64,000 bases of DNA from Natronosalvus sp042663485. Its GTDB lineage: Archaea; Halobacteriota; Halobacteria; Halobacteriales; Natrialbaceae. Positions 33,747 through 43,178 of the stretch are shown piece by piece. The stretch lies in assembly GCA_042663485.1 (NCBI GenBank), contig JBHTAF010000001.1; one strand, 5' to 3'. The position numbers were made by a program, and so were the translations under genes. Under the pieces are notes generated by a model. That model was not told where the DNA came from. It ran no database searches and saw nothing but the letters and a program-made list of their open reading frames with translations. Positions within the stretch are counted from its first letter, which is position 1. Every line of letters begins with the position of its first letter.

Positions 33747-35640
33747 GGTTTAGGACGCAGGGTTGTCGGAGTTCTGTGCAGTACCCGTCTTCTTCCCGGA
33801 AGACACAGAACCGTTCGAGACGTTCTCGATTCTGCGCGTTGAGCTCAGGACACTGTTTGATTGAGTCTTTATGGAGTTCGAGTTGTTCTCCGAGTTCGAG
33901 TATCCGGTACTCTGCGTCTTTCACTGGATCTGTATCAAGGAACTCGCCGTCATCGGCTGTGTAGTAGCTGTAAGTTCCGTGTTGGTCTCGGTGGTCGTGT
34001 CCGCGCCGGTTGACCGGATCTGAAAGGATGTTCTGAAGCTTCTCAGCGTTCCCCTGTTCGACAACAAATATACACTCGACGTTGTGGTCAGCTGCTCGTT
34101 GCAGGTTCCGCAGGACTTTGACAGGCTTAGTGAGCGTTGAGTGTTCAGCCTCGAGAAACGCGATAGAGCCGTCCGGAAGATGTACTTTGCCGTCGGGTTT
34201 GCTCTCTCCCTCGCTTTGGTAGAGCAGATCGACCCGTAGTCCTCGCTCCTCGAGTTCTTCTTTCGCCTTGGTAAGGAGCTGTGCATGGATCTTACCTCCT
34301 GCGTTCCTGCCTCTCCCCAGCGACTGTTCGAATCGAACTGAAGGGCTTTCACCGGTCACCGTTTGTTGTTGTTTGATTTCGTTGATCTGTTCCGGGTTGC
34401 CGTTCCACGGTGGGTAGGTGTCGAAGATGATGGCGGAGGACTGTCGGCCGTTGTGCGGTGTTTGGAGAACAGCTCTATACTTACCGAGCCCGGCTAACCG
34501 GTGTTTGTCAACCCCGTTCAATAGATCAAGCAGTCGGTGTTCGTTCTGGGTCCCGAGCGGTGAGAACACGACTTTGGACCGGCAGTTGTTGATAACTGCT
34601 TCCTTCATCGTACTCGACTCAAGGTTGTTGAGATATTGGGTGGACAGCCAGCAGCCTAACCTGTATTCGCGTGCCTCGGAAAGCATTTTAGCGACGGCAG
34701 AGCCTTCACCACTGAAGTTCTGCAGTTCATCGACGTAGAGGAAGAATGGGACACGTTCCTCCGGGTTCTGTGTGATCCGGCTTTGTGCGGCTGCCCAGAT
34801 CTTCGTGATCACGATCGAGCCAACAAGCTCTGAGACGGTGTCACCGATCTCTCCTTTCTGGATATCGACGAGCACGATTTTCTGCTGGTTGACCGCGTCC
34901 TCGAAGTTGACTGCAGACTCCGTACTGGAGACGATGTTCCGGATGGTCGAGTTCATCACGAAATCGTTTAACCGGCGTTGCAACGGCTCCAACTGGTAGC
35001 TTGTTGTATCTTCTCGAACCCGGACCAGTTGCTCTCGCGTCACCGTATCCTGTGTTCGATCGATAAGCTCGGTGAGCGCGTCTTTGTTGATCACGCACCG
35101 GAAGACGTCCATCAACGAGTTGGATTCGCCGTGGTAGATGTTGAGGTCGAGATGTGCTCGCAGCAGTGTTTCCAGGATTCGGCCGAACTGGTCGCCCCAG
35201 TTCTCGCTCTGGCGTTTGAATAACTCGATGAGGTCGGAGACAATGATCTCTTTCTGGTTCTCCTTCTGCGCCTCAGTCATTCTCGAGTTGGTGTATAGTT
35301 CGAGAACGTTGATCGCAGGGACAGAGCTTCCACCCGGATTAATGTAGAGCACGTCGTCAATCCGGTTCTCGGGAAGTTTGCCGAGTATCTGGTTGATAGC
35401 GTCGCCTTTCGGGATCACCATGCAAATCCCGTGGCCTTTGTAGATGTCTTGAAGCGCGGCATGCACCAGTACTTGAGTCTTGCCGTAGCCGGTTGGTCCT
35501 GTGCTCAGGACATGGATCAACCGTTTCTCGTCTGCAACTCCAACATCTTCTTCGACACCAAGGATACTCGTGTGTGTCCCGAGGTAGGTGGTGTTCGTCT
35601 CGCCGTCTTTCAAACGCTTCTGTACTGTTTCCGGGTTCAT
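33739..35640 (-). CDS. VirD4-like coupling ATPase with C-terminal nuclease-like domain
   Basis: The 633-residue protein has Walker A GPTGYGKT (48-55), Walker B LYVDELQN (301-308), and the coupling-protein pattern FSPLGTQNEHRLLDLL with a glutamine-rich sensor region (STQYLNN). Beyond residue 440 a separate domain carries PDGKVHLPDG (Asp483) and FLEAEHST (Glu497, Glu499), like the D...ExE core of PD-(D/E)XK nucleases. No N-terminal membrane helix is present; the usual N-terminal domain appears to be the separate protein encoded just upstream. It should couple DNA to the secretion channel. Its start overlaps the upstream gene by 4 bases. Confidence 0.75.
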   Translation of the reverse strand: MNPETVQKRLKDGETNTTYLGTHTSILGVEEDVGVADEKRLIHVLSTGPTGYGKTQVLVHAALQDIYKGHGICMVIPKGDAINQILGKLPENRIDDVLYINPGGSSVPAINVLELYTNSRMTEAQKENQKEIIVSDLIELFKRQSENWGDQFGRILETLLRAHLDLNIYHGESNSLMDVFRCVINKDALTELIDRTQDTVTREQLVRVREDTTSYQLEPLQRRLNDFVMNSTIRNIVSSTESAVNFEDAVNQQKIVLVDIQKGEIGDTVSELVGSIVITKIWAAAQSRITQNPEERVPFFLYVDELQNFSGEGSAVAKMLSEAREYRLGCWLSTQYLNNLESSTMKEAVINNCRSKVVFSPLGTQNEHRLLDLLNGVDKHRLAGLGKYRAVLQTPHNGRQSSAIIFDTYPPWNGNPEQINEIKQQQTVTGESPSVRFEQSLGRGRNAGGKIHAQLLTKAKEELEERGLRVDLLYQSEGESKPDGKVHLPDGSIAFLEAEHSTLTKPVKVLRNLQRAADHNVECIFVVEQGNAEKLQNILSDPVNRRGHDHRDQHGTYSYYTADDGEFLDTDPVKDAEYRILELGEQLELHKDSIKQCPELNAQNRERLERFCVFREEDGYCTELRQPCVLNHD

Positions 35641-36596
35641 AACGCACGTTTCAGGTTTTTCTGGTCTCGGTCCGGTACTGCGACAAGGCCAGCCAATTCT
35701 TCGGTCGAGGCCTGGAACCGTCGATGATACCCGCCGAACTCTCGATCTCGTAGTCCTTGGTAGAACTCATGGAACGGTTTTTCACGGACGCCTGACACGG
35801 TCTCCATATTAAGGTACTGACCGGAGTCGCTGTTTTCATAGACGTTGAACGCGCCAGCAAGTTCCTTCACACGACTCGGGGTATATTCCTTGGCCCCGAT
35901 GACAGCGAACCGGATACAGGTCCAGAACCGGCGTGTCCCAGCCTTCCGTTCGACGAGATCGGCCTGACGTTTTTCACGTGGTGTAGATGACCGACTTCCC
36001 CAGAGCTGCTCTTTCTCTTTCCGGAGGAAGCTGACCGTCTTGTAGGTCCGGCGTTTCCACCACCAGTCACGGACTGGACGACCCGCCACAGGTTGGAACA
36101 GGATCTGGATCACGAATTTCGTGTCTCGCATTGCATGACGGTGCAGACCGGCTACCACGCTGTTTGTGGGCGGAGAGTCGAACTCGGTTCGAAGCGGATA
36201 CCCGTGATCTCGTCCGAGTGTGAGAAGGCCGCCACCGATCGAATCCTCGGGAAGAATAGGGAGTGTGGTGGTTCCTGTCTCGAAGCCTATCCCGGGTACC
36301 GTGTTTGAGAGCTGTGTCCGGACTTTTCGCTCCAACCGTTTCGTAGGAACCACGAACTGAAGCCGGAGCCGATCCGTCTTGCTTCGATGGAGTTCGAACG
36401 CGATCGTCGGTGACGCGTTCTTGAACCCGAACAACCATGTCTGTAACTCGAGTATGCCACGGATGAAATCAGGTACTGTGGCAGGAGTTTTCTTTGCCGA
36501 TAGCAGTACCTCAACGGTGTAGAGACGTCGAAACGGGTGTGCAAGAAGTTCTGCTTCCTCTTCCGACACCACTACATGGGTTTTCCGGAGTGTCAT
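35637..36596 (-). CDS. Conjugation protein resembling the N-terminal domain of coupling ATPases
   Basis: The 319-residue protein begins TLRKTHVVVSEEEAELLAHP and contains PTIAFELHRSKTDRLRLQFVV then KRLERKVRTQLSNTVPGIGF. This pattern (a 'functional readout' strand set followed by a membrane-edge helix pair) reminds me of the N-terminal region of archaeal and CPR-type VirD4-like proteins, here a separate gene. The middle is basic. It overlaps both VirB4 and VirD4 genes by 4 bases, which supports a stoichiometric partnership. Family assignment is tentative. Confidence 0.5.
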   Translation of the reverse strand: MTLRKTHVVVSEEEAELLAHPFRRLYTVEVLLSAKKTPATVPDFIRGILELQTWLFGFKNASPTIAFELHRSKTDRLRLQFVVPTKRLERKVRTQLSNTVPGIGFETGTTTLPILPEDSIGGGLLTLGRDHGYPLRTEFDSPPTNSVVAGLHRHAMRDTKFVIQILFQPVAGRPVRDWWWKRRTYKTVSFLRKEKEQLWGSRSSTPREKRQADLVERKAGTRRFWTCIRFAVIGAKEYTPSRVKELAGAFNVYENSDSGQYLNMETVSGVREKPFHEFYQGLRDREFGGYHRRFQASTEELAGLVAVPDRDQKNLKRAL

Positions 36597-38569
36597 CGCT
36601 GGTACTCCTTTTTGAGAAGCCGGTTTGCTGACCGTTTGAAGTACGCCCGATCACGCATCACTAAGTCGTCTTCATCGAAATCGAAGTGGCGTGGTGACTC
36701 GTTGACCGGCTCGGTGTGTTCAACCGACTGGGTTTCTTCTTCGAGACCGTCTTCGATGATTCGATGTTCTTTCTGCGTGCTGTCGACTCGGAGATGGATT
36801 CGTTCCTGTCCAGGGATATGTAGCAGTGCTTCGCTACGCCCCGCGTTCTTTGCTGAGGGAAACGTACTGATCCGTCGCTGCTCTTCCGCTGAGAGCACGT
36901 TATAGTCGCGGAGTGCTTTGGAGACGTCTTCATGCCGGAAGAACGCTCGTGCCGGAACGTTGTCTAAGATGTCCTGGCCTTGCTCATACTTCGTGAAATG
37001 GCCTGCACTCTGGCTGACCATCTGGACCGCGGTGTCGATATCACGTGCCTCTAACACAAACCGGTTGAGCAATGATCTCCCGGTCGGCTGTTCAAGCAGT
37101 CGATGCGCTTCATCAACTACGACAATCGTCTTCTCTTGGTTCCTGGAGGCTGCGGTGTAGACCTGTTTGAGGAGTTCAACAATCACAGCATCGTGATCCA
37201 GGATTCCTCGTTCCTCGGGCTGGAAGCACGTGAACTGTTCACCGAAGTCGTAGACGAGACCGGACTGGATGATCTGTGTCACCCCGCCCAGTGCTTCAAT
37301 AACATCGTGGTACTCGAGTTTCGGATCGATGACAACGATCCTGAGATCAGGGTAGACACAAGCCGCCCGCAGTAGTTCGAGCTGTGTCCAGTAGGTTTTC
37401 CCGCTGCCCTGTGTGCCCATGACCGCCATCGAGTGTGAGTCCCAACTGAAGCGATCAAGCAGCACCGGTGTCTCCTCTATCTGGTCGGTCCCGTAGACCA
37501 CGCCGTTCTGTGTCAATGGACGTGTCCCGAACGGGAAGCCGTTGGAGGCCGACGCTGTTGGCATCAATGAGACCTGGTCTAACCGGTCTCTGTGGAACGG
37601 TGAATCCGTGTAGTACGCCTGATCGGTTCGGAACGTCGTTGATCCGGTCTGAATACCTAACAGTTGGAGCTGGGTGTTCACTCGGTTGTACGTGGCTTCA
37701 ACCATTTCTTCGGACGGTCCGTGGACGGTGATGTATGCCCCGTACTCGTGAACCTGGGAGTCATGATCCCGTAACTGTTCGAGCACCCATTCAGCGTCCT
37801 CAAGCAACCGTTCAAGCCGGTCGAAGCCGTGGAACCCGCGACTGAGAAAGCTTAGAATCTCGACCTCGAGCCAGTCAGCCAACCGGTTCAGTCGGTTTGT
37901 CGCTTTCCCTGGATCCTGTGGACGGATCACCTGAGTGATATCCACTAAGCCTTCAAGATTCAGTAGCGTGGCAGGCCAGCCAAACCGGAGTTGTGACGGA
38001 AACTCGTCGACGTACACCGTCTTCCGGAACTCGTCGCTGTCCGTGCTGGGGACCGTGGAGTACCGTGGTGAAACCTTCGGGTCCTGGTTGAGTTCCCGGT
38101 CAACGAAGTGGTGAAGCTGGTCGCCAGTCACGTGCTCAGCGTGGAAATCGGTTGCACGAAACCGCGTCAACAGGTTTCCGAGACGGGTTTCCAGTGTTTC
38201 AGCTGTTGTTCCAGAACCGGATCCGGGATCTGCTCGAAGGATCAGGTAGTGGTCGGTAACCCCGACACCGTCAGCGAAGAGTTCGTAGCAGTACCTGTAG
38301 TAGTCCTCTTGCCGATCTTTCAACCCAGGAACCGGGTTAATGCCTTCGAGATAGGTGTCAAGCGTGGTGGTGCGCTGCAGGGAGTGCAGATAGACCGGGT
38401 CTGAAACCCCGTTTAACAGCTCCTGGTAGAAGCTGTGCGCCATACGTTCATCACGGTCGGTTTGCAGTTCGAAGCTGACAGACCCTACTTTGATTACCGC
38501 AAGCCTTGTCGCCCCGATCTCGAGAAACTCTTCGTTGGGGCTGACCACCGGGCGTCGAATCGTTTTCAT
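36593..38569 (-). CDS. VirB4/HerA-type conjugation ATPase
   Basis: The 658-residue protein has a long N-terminal domain typical of VirB4/TraC (about 1-350), including YITVHGPSEEMVEATYNRV. The P-loop domain follows with Walker A GTQGSGKT (385-392), Walker B TIVVVDEAH (481-489) and a C-terminal QSAGHF-type sensor. It powers assembly of a type IV secretion channel at the membrane. ATG 38569 overlaps the VirB3-like stop by 4 bases, which supports this start over one 75 bases upstream. Confidence 0.85.
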   Translation of the reverse strand: MKTIRRPVVSPNEEFLEIGATRLAVIKVGSVSFELQTDRDERMAHSFYQELLNGVSDPVYLHSLQRTTTLDTYLEGINPVPGLKDRQEDYYRYCYELFADGVGVTDHYLILRADPGSGSGTTAETLETRLGNLLTRFRATDFHAEHVTGDQLHHFVDRELNQDPKVSPRYSTVPSTDSDEFRKTVYVDEFPSQLRFGWPATLLNLEGLVDITQVIRPQDPGKATNRLNRLADWLEVEILSFLSRGFHGFDRLERLLEDAEWVLEQLRDHDSQVHEYGAYITVHGPSEEMVEATYNRVNTQLQLLGIQTGSTTFRTDQAYYTDSPFHRDRLDQVSLMPTASASNGFPFGTRPLTQNGVVYGTDQIEETPVLLDRFSWDSHSMAVMGTQGSGKTYWTQLELLRAACVYPDLRIVVIDPKLEYHDVIEALGGVTQIIQSGLVYDFGEQFTCFQPEERGILDHDAVIVELLKQVYTAASRNQEKTIVVVDEAHRLLEQPTGRSLLNRFVLEARDIDTAVQMVSQSAGHFTKYEQGQDILDNVPARAFFRHEDVSKALRDYNVLSAEEQRRISTFPSAKNAGRSEALLHIPGQERIHLRVDSTQKEHRIIEDGLEEETQSVEHTEPVNESPRHFDFDEDDLVMRDRAYFKRSANRLLKKEYQR

Positions 38570-38835
38570 GATCGGATCACCCCGAAACACCACCGAACGC
38601 AATGGTAGAGCAGGTAGTCGAGCGGAAGGCCGTACGGCCGCCACGCTTTCCAGAGAACTCCAAGCACGACACCGATACAGATCAACAGGAACGCGGTTAT
38701 CGGCTCTTCAGGGAGTGAGGGTGGCAGCCAGTAGCAGACAGTAACTGGGAGACCAAGCCGTATCAGATCGCGTACGGTGTACCGTCCGAAGACGTAGAAC
38801 GGGTAGTAGAACCGTCCAGGCATTCGGTGCTTCAT
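38566..38835 (-). CDS. VirB3-like membrane protein
   Basis: The 89-residue protein starts with a basic segment (MKHRMPGRFYYPF), then two hydrophobic stretches (IRLGLPVTVCYWL and AFLLICIGVVLGVLW) and a short conserved-looking PYGLPLDYLLYH end. Size, topology and position directly before VirB4 match VirB3/TraL/PrgI-type subunits, which bind the ATPase to the inner channel. Sequence similarity alone would not prove it. Confidence 0.65.
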   Translation of the reverse strand: MKHRMPGRFYYPFYVFGRYTVRDLIRLGLPVTVCYWLPPSLPEEPITAFLLICIGVVLGVLWKAWRPYGLPLDYLLYHCVRWCFGVIRS

Positions 38836-38837
38836 AT

Positions 38838-39797
38838 CTAGATCCCTCCACGACCGCCACCGCGTCGACGTCGACGCTGATTTCTCCGAACCCGACGAAT
38901 CTCCTCTTCATTCAGGCCAGACCCACCAGAGCCAGGACGTTTTGGTGGTTTTGACGGCCTGAGATTATTCGCGATTCGTGTACCACGGACGATAGCCGCT
39001 TGAGAGGCACCATACAGCTGGAACGGCAGCCAGTACATAAGGGCGAAGCTCGATACGCCGATAATCCAGTTAGAAATACCTTGCAGCCCAAAGCCAGCAG
39101 TGCCTTTCATCATCTCAAAACTAAACCGCAGAATCAGCATATCCAACGGCGCTAAAGCAAGCGCTGTAAACCATCCGCTCACGAGTGAACGCGCATAACG
39201 CTGGGTAGAAGGGAGCGTCCAGGCGACCGCGATAACCGGGGCCATCGCACCGACGATCAGGAGATAGGCGTTCCGGATGATGAAGATCACTACCAAGCCG
39301 AGTATCAGCATCGAGTTGATCACTACTGTAAGTGCTAAGGCAGTTGAAAACCCGGCCATCTCGGTTAACGTCGTCTCGAACTGTGGAGGTCGAAACGCAT
39401 ACACAAGGGCATCGCTCAATTCGATTCCAAGCTGCAAAACCGGAAGTGAGACCGAGGCGAAGAGCAGCATGAGCACTAATTTAGGAAGTATTTTCCAGAT
39501 TCGTTCAGGATGAATATCGAGGGAGGGATATGCAATCAGGTAGAGCCCGACAACGATCACGACGAGGCCGAGACTCAGCATTGCAAGCACGAACAGGAGC
39601 TGGTGGATCTCTTCAACCGCCGGATTCGGATAGATCGTTGGCGTGTTCATCAAGATCTGTGAAAACTCCCAGATCACGACCTCTGCCAGTCCTCGAAACG
39701 GTGCGAGCAGGACTTCGATAAGCCAGTGTTCATCCGGATCCTCGACCTCGGATTGCAGAAGATAGAGTACGACTGTGGTAAAGAGTAGGTACGTCAC
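38838..39797 (-). CDS. VirB6/TrbL-like polytopic membrane protein
   Basis: The 319-residue protein has six to seven hydrophobic helices, for example LLFVLAMLSLGLVVIVVGLYLI and ALALTVVINSMLILGLVVIFII split by a short loop, then AYLLIVGAMAPVIAVAWTLP. The final 25 residues are strongly basic (RRNQRRRRRGGGRGG). Such proteins form the inner-membrane translocation pore of type IV secretion systems. It lies between the VirB2-like and VirB3-like genes with only 1-2 bases between them. Confidence 0.7.
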   Translation of the reverse strand: MTYLLFTTVVLYLLQSEVEDPDEHWLIEVLLAPFRGLAEVVIWEFSQILMNTPTIYPNPAVEEIHQLLFVLAMLSLGLVVIVVGLYLIAYPSLDIHPERIWKILPKLVLMLLFASVSLPVLQLGIELSDALVYAFRPPQFETTLTEMAGFSTALALTVVINSMLILGLVVIFIIRNAYLLIVGAMAPVIAVAWTLPSTQRYARSLVSGWFTALALAPLDMLILRFSFEMMKGTAGFGLQGISNWIIGVSSFALMYWLPFQLYGASQAAIVRGTRIANNLRPSKPPKRPGSGGSGLNEEEIRRVRRNQRRRRRGGGRGGI

Positions 39798-39798
39798 T

Positions 39799-40161
39799 TT
39801 AGAACCCTCCTTGGCAGACGTCCATACTGCGGACGAGGAAGACGATAATCGAGTTCGCTAACAGGATCAGGATCACGCCAGCCACGACGTTCTGCGAATG
39901 CTTTTTCGCTCGACGTTTCGATTCCTCGGACCCCCAGATCATGACGATACCTGCATACACGAGCGCGAGCACCGCCAGAGTAAGCCCGAAGACGTACGCT
40001 AACTCGGTGATACTGCCTATAAGATTCATCAACGGTTCGAACTCCGGTGGCTCGTCACAGTCCAAGGTATCGAACACGGTCTGAGCCGGGTACAGAGTAT
40101 CTGGGCCGATACGTTTCGTGGCGGACAGCGTTTCCACTATCCGCAGGGATTTCAACATCAT
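39799..40161 (-). CDS. VirB2/TrbC-like pilin or channel subunit
   Basis: The protein of about 120 residues has a polar N-terminal third with one Cys and then two hydrophobic helices (ITELAYVFGLTLAVLALVYAG and NVVAGVILILLANSIIVFLV). They are joined by a short charged loop (SEESKRRAKKHSQ), the classic VirB2 topology. It heads the secretion operon, as VirB2 usually does. ATG 40161 is chosen; a TTG at 40182 is also in frame. Confidence 0.72.
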   Translation of the reverse strand: MMLKSLRIVETLSATKRIGPDTLYPAQTVFDTLDCDEPPEFEPLMNLIGSITELAYVFGLTLAVLALVYAGIVMIWGSEESKRRAKKHSQNVVAGVILILLANSIIVFLVRSMDVCQGGF

Positions 40162-40268
40162 CTTTCTGTCAGTACAGCCCAAGACACAGCTTGGAACCGT
40201 ACAGGAATTGCATTGAGTGAGAACGGAAAATAGCTATTTGGAGCTGTGAGCAAAACCGCCTGCTCGAA

Positions 40269-41321
40269 ATGGTAAGTTCAACTAGTCGACCAACCTTTCA
40301 CGTTGAAGAACTGGGGTCATTCACCAACCAGAGCGGTACCTACTACAAACTCAAACTTCCCAAAGAGATCGCAGAGATTGGGTTAGAACCCAGCGAGACA
40401 ATCAAACTCAAACATGGGAAAGAGGAAACCGACGATGGAATGACGAGAGATGCAGATCCACCGTATCTCACCGGCAAGTACTATCCAGGAAAGCTTCATC
40501 ACCTGAAAGGCGGGTACACAGTTGGTGGGAAGAAGGAGGGGCCGACAGTAACGTTTCCTTCCTATCTAACGGACAAGTTTTTGGAACATGACGGTATCCA
40601 ACAGCTCCTGGTCGAGATCAATCGAGGTGAGAAAGATCCTCATCTCCGGATCTACAAGATCGTGGACTACTTCGAAACCCGGTATCCAGAGCTTGTAGAA
40701 AAAGGGAGAACACCGAAGCAAGGAGCACCAGTCGCTATAGCCGCTGCAGAGTTTGAACAGGGCTTTACCGATCTCACGAACTCCGAGCCAAATACCGGGC
40801 AACGTGTCCGCATCGTTCCGATCAAGCCCGTCTACAAGCCGCTTATACAGACTGTCTCGAATGTAACCGGGTCAGATGACGTCGTAGTTACGGCTGAACG
40901 TTTCCACCAGTTCCAGGAGAATCACGAAATGGAGGCGAAAACAGTAGACAGGCTTGAGATCAGATGGCTTCCGGATCACAAACAGTACAGACCCTGGTTC
41001 AATGATAAAGCATCGTCAGCGGATTCAGAGCTGGTGTACCAAGAGTTCTTGACGGACGAAGCCTGTGTCACCCTTCCTGAGAGAGGCGCGTTCATGATCT
41101 CCGCCTACAGTTCGACCGGCGAGGGAAAGACCTGGCTCAGCAACTATTCTCTCGACGAGGAGACTGATCTCAAGAGACATTCATACACCGGCTATCAGAT
41201 AACCCCGGACTGGCGGGGAATGTATTTTCCAAGGAAACAGCCAGATACCTGTCTGGAAATCTATCTCCCGATTCCGGCGCAGACAACATCTGAGGACCGG
41301 AATATTACGTGGTGGCACTAA
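40269..41321 (+). CDS. Hypothetical protein divergent from the transfer operon
   Basis: The 350-residue protein starts with an AbrB-like beta segment (YYKLKLPKEIAEIGLEPSETIKL), which suggests a DNA-binding or swapped-hairpin domain in the first 50 residues. The remainder is mixed alpha/beta, with VRIVPIKPVYKPLIQTVSN in the middle. I do not recognise it as a whole. It is divergent from the VirB2-like gene across 107 bases, so it might regulate that promoter, but this is inference. Confidence 0.5.
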   Translation: MVSSTSRPTFHVEELGSFTNQSGTYYKLKLPKEIAEIGLEPSETIKLKHGKEETDDGMTRDADPPYLTGKYYPGKLHHLKGGYTVGGKKEGPTVTFPSYLTDKFLEHDGIQQLLVEINRGEKDPHLRIYKIVDYFETRYPELVEKGRTPKQGAPVAIAAAEFEQGFTDLTNSEPNTGQRVRIVPIKPVYKPLIQTVSNVTGSDDVVVTAERFHQFQENHEMEAKTVDRLEIRWLPDHKQYRPWFNDKASSADSELVYQEFLTDEACVTLPERGAFMISAYSSTGEGKTWLSNYSLDEETDLKRHSYTGYQITPDWRGMYFPRKQPDTCLEIYLPIPAQTTSEDRNITWWH

Positions 41322-41397
41322 CAAAATCGTTGTACTCCAGTACATGAGTCTTGTTAAAAGCGGATAGCTAGATCGCTCAGTATAGGCGATATACACA

Positions 41398-41913
41398 ATG
41401 GATTTTACCGACCAAGACTTCTACAACCAGTTCATCACTGATTTACAGACTGCGGGAGATGCTGTTGAAAACCACGGCTATGAACTAAACGGCTACAACG
41501 TCCACGGCTTCGAAGACAACGATCTTGAAGCACTAGGCGATACACCGAAAGCTGCGGTAGACGGCTTTCTCAGCCATGTCCATGATGCCTATTCGGTAGG
41601 TGCCAGTCTCGAACCCACTACGTTTGCAGATCTCTTCGAACAAAAATCAGGCGACTATATCGAGAAGGCGGTGGACAACATGCTCTGGCAGATACAAGGC
41701 CGGATCTTTATCAAAGAACCCGGTATCGATGACCTGGATCATGCGGCTCACTACTTCCATTTAGAAGCTCATCCACAGCTCGATGAAACCGTCTTCCATC
41801 TCCACTACGCACGGACAGACGCCGAACCATACGTAGACGAGTTCCTCGACATCCTCAAAGACGAAGACCTCAACGCCCAACAGAAACCAAAATACCACAA
41901 CTTCAGATCATAA
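41398..41913 (+). CDS. Hypothetical acidic protein (171 aa)
   Basis: This acidic, soluble protein (FTDQDFYNQFITDLQTAGDA at the start; HYFHLEAHPQLDETVFHLHY near residue 130) has no membrane segment or recognised domain. It is 76 bases downstream of the previous gene and upstream of the DUF932-like gene on the same strand, so the three may form one transcript. A TATA-like stretch around 41370-41390 could also start it separately. Confidence 0.45.
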   Translation: MDFTDQDFYNQFITDLQTAGDAVENHGYELNGYNVHGFEDNDLEALGDTPKAAVDGFLSHVHDAYSVGASLEPTTFADLFEQKSGDYIEKAVDNMLWQIQGRIFIKEPGIDDLDHAAHYFHLEAHPQLDETVFHLHYARTDAEPYVDEFLDILKDEDLNAQQKPKYHNFRS

Positions 41914-42030
41914 CCGGGCAGACCACCTGGAAAAGAACACCAATGATAAGCAACTGAAACACGGTGTCTCCACAGCTATAACCCTGCTCATAGCGCGTTG
42001 TACCGTTACACGAGGACTGATTACTGCGCT

Positions 42031-43032
42031 ATGGACTACTACACTTTCGACAGCCTGGACGAGCTTTACGAAACCAGTGAAACCCTTCCCCTGGTTGAAC
42101 GCCACCAGATCCATGCGTTCAATACCGAACTCGAGGAGTGGGAAAACCTGCCGTACCGGAACTCGTTATGGACGGATGACGGTCGCGCTACCGGTGATAT
42201 CTCGGCTTCAGAAGACTTCTACCACATTATTCAGTACGGTGACATCCTGGAGACCGTGGGCAAAGCCGTTGAACGCCACCAAGACCAGTTAGATCTCGAT
42301 GTAAACGGCACGATCTCCTTATCACCTTCAGCCCACAAGATGACCGCGAACGTCGACTTTACGGGTGACACCCGGGTGTACGCGGATGCTGACGACCCGA
42401 TCGATCTCGGATTGAAAATACGGGCCGGACACTCCGGGTTCCACGGCCTCAAATACGATGTGGGAGGGATGCGCCAAGTCTGTAGTAACGGGATGATGGC
42501 GTTCGACTCAAGACTCCACTTCGAACAGACACATAGTGATCCGTTCCAGGCCGGAATCGTGTATACTGCGGTTGACGGCGTTGTTGAAAGCCCGGACCGT
42601 ATCGAACACCGGATTGACGAAGCACAAGACCAGACGTTCATCAACCAAGACGAGGCACTGCTTGTACTGCTTGAACAAGGGATCGGCCAGTATCTCGATC
42701 AACCGGTCCCGGATCTGTTGAACGCGTTGTATGAAGAAGTCGAGGATCCAGACGCACCAACCCTTTGGGAGACCTATAATGCGGCGACTCGGTCGCTCAC
42801 CCACTACCACCGCGATCTTCCGGACTACGAGCTTGACACCGGGTACGAACAAGCCGCAAACCTCCTGGAAACCGGGTACTCAGAGCTTCCGGACACTGAC
42901 AAACTCGGGAAACATATCGTGGAGGATCGAGCCAACCAGTTTATCGAAAACCCGGACGAGACAACTCCTTATTGGGACGGAGAAGAGGAAAGCCTACGCC
43001 AGCTCATGGCAGACCACTACACACGCGCCTAA
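42031..43032 (+). CDS. DUF932-like plasmid/phage protein
   Basis: The 333-residue protein contains the segment KIRAGHSGFHGLKYDVGGMR followed by QVCSNGMMAF, the hallmark of DUF932/DUF945 proteins. These are widespread on conjugative plasmids and phages and have no settled function. ATG 42031 starts the acidic N-terminus YYTFDSLDELYET; an in-frame TTG lies 33 bases upstream. A T-rich stretch follows the stop (43051-43070) and probably ends the transcript. Confidence 0.65.
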   Translation: MDYYTFDSLDELYETSETLPLVERHQIHAFNTELEEWENLPYRNSLWTDDGRATGDISASEDFYHIIQYGDILETVGKAVERHQDQLDLDVNGTISLSPSAHKMTANVDFTGDTRVYADADDPIDLGLKIRAGHSGFHGLKYDVGGMRQVCSNGMMAFDSRLHFEQTHSDPFQAGIVYTAVDGVVESPDRIEHRIDEAQDQTFINQDEALLVLLEQGIGQYLDQPVPDLLNALYEEVEDPDAPTLWETYNAATRSLTHYHRDLPDYELDTGYEQAANLLETGYSELPDTDKLGKHIVEDRANQFIENPDETTPYWDGEEESLRQLMADHYTRA

Positions 43033-43050
43033 ACGCCTACTCTTCTCTTG

Positions 43051-43070
43051 TCCCCCTTTTCTTTTTTCTT
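43051..43070 (+). terminator. T-rich terminator after DUF932-like gene
   Basis: The pyrimidine tract with runs of four and six T begins about 18 bases after the stop at 43032. Archaeal RNA polymerase stops at such runs without a hairpin. Confidence 0.5.
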
Positions 43071-43178
43071 CAGTCTACCAGTAGCACCAGAACTAGTTAA
43101 GCAGCAATAAGTGTGAGAAAGTGCCAGGGAGAAGAGTTCCTTCAGTATAGAGGAGTAGTCGCTTGCAGTCCTAGACGA

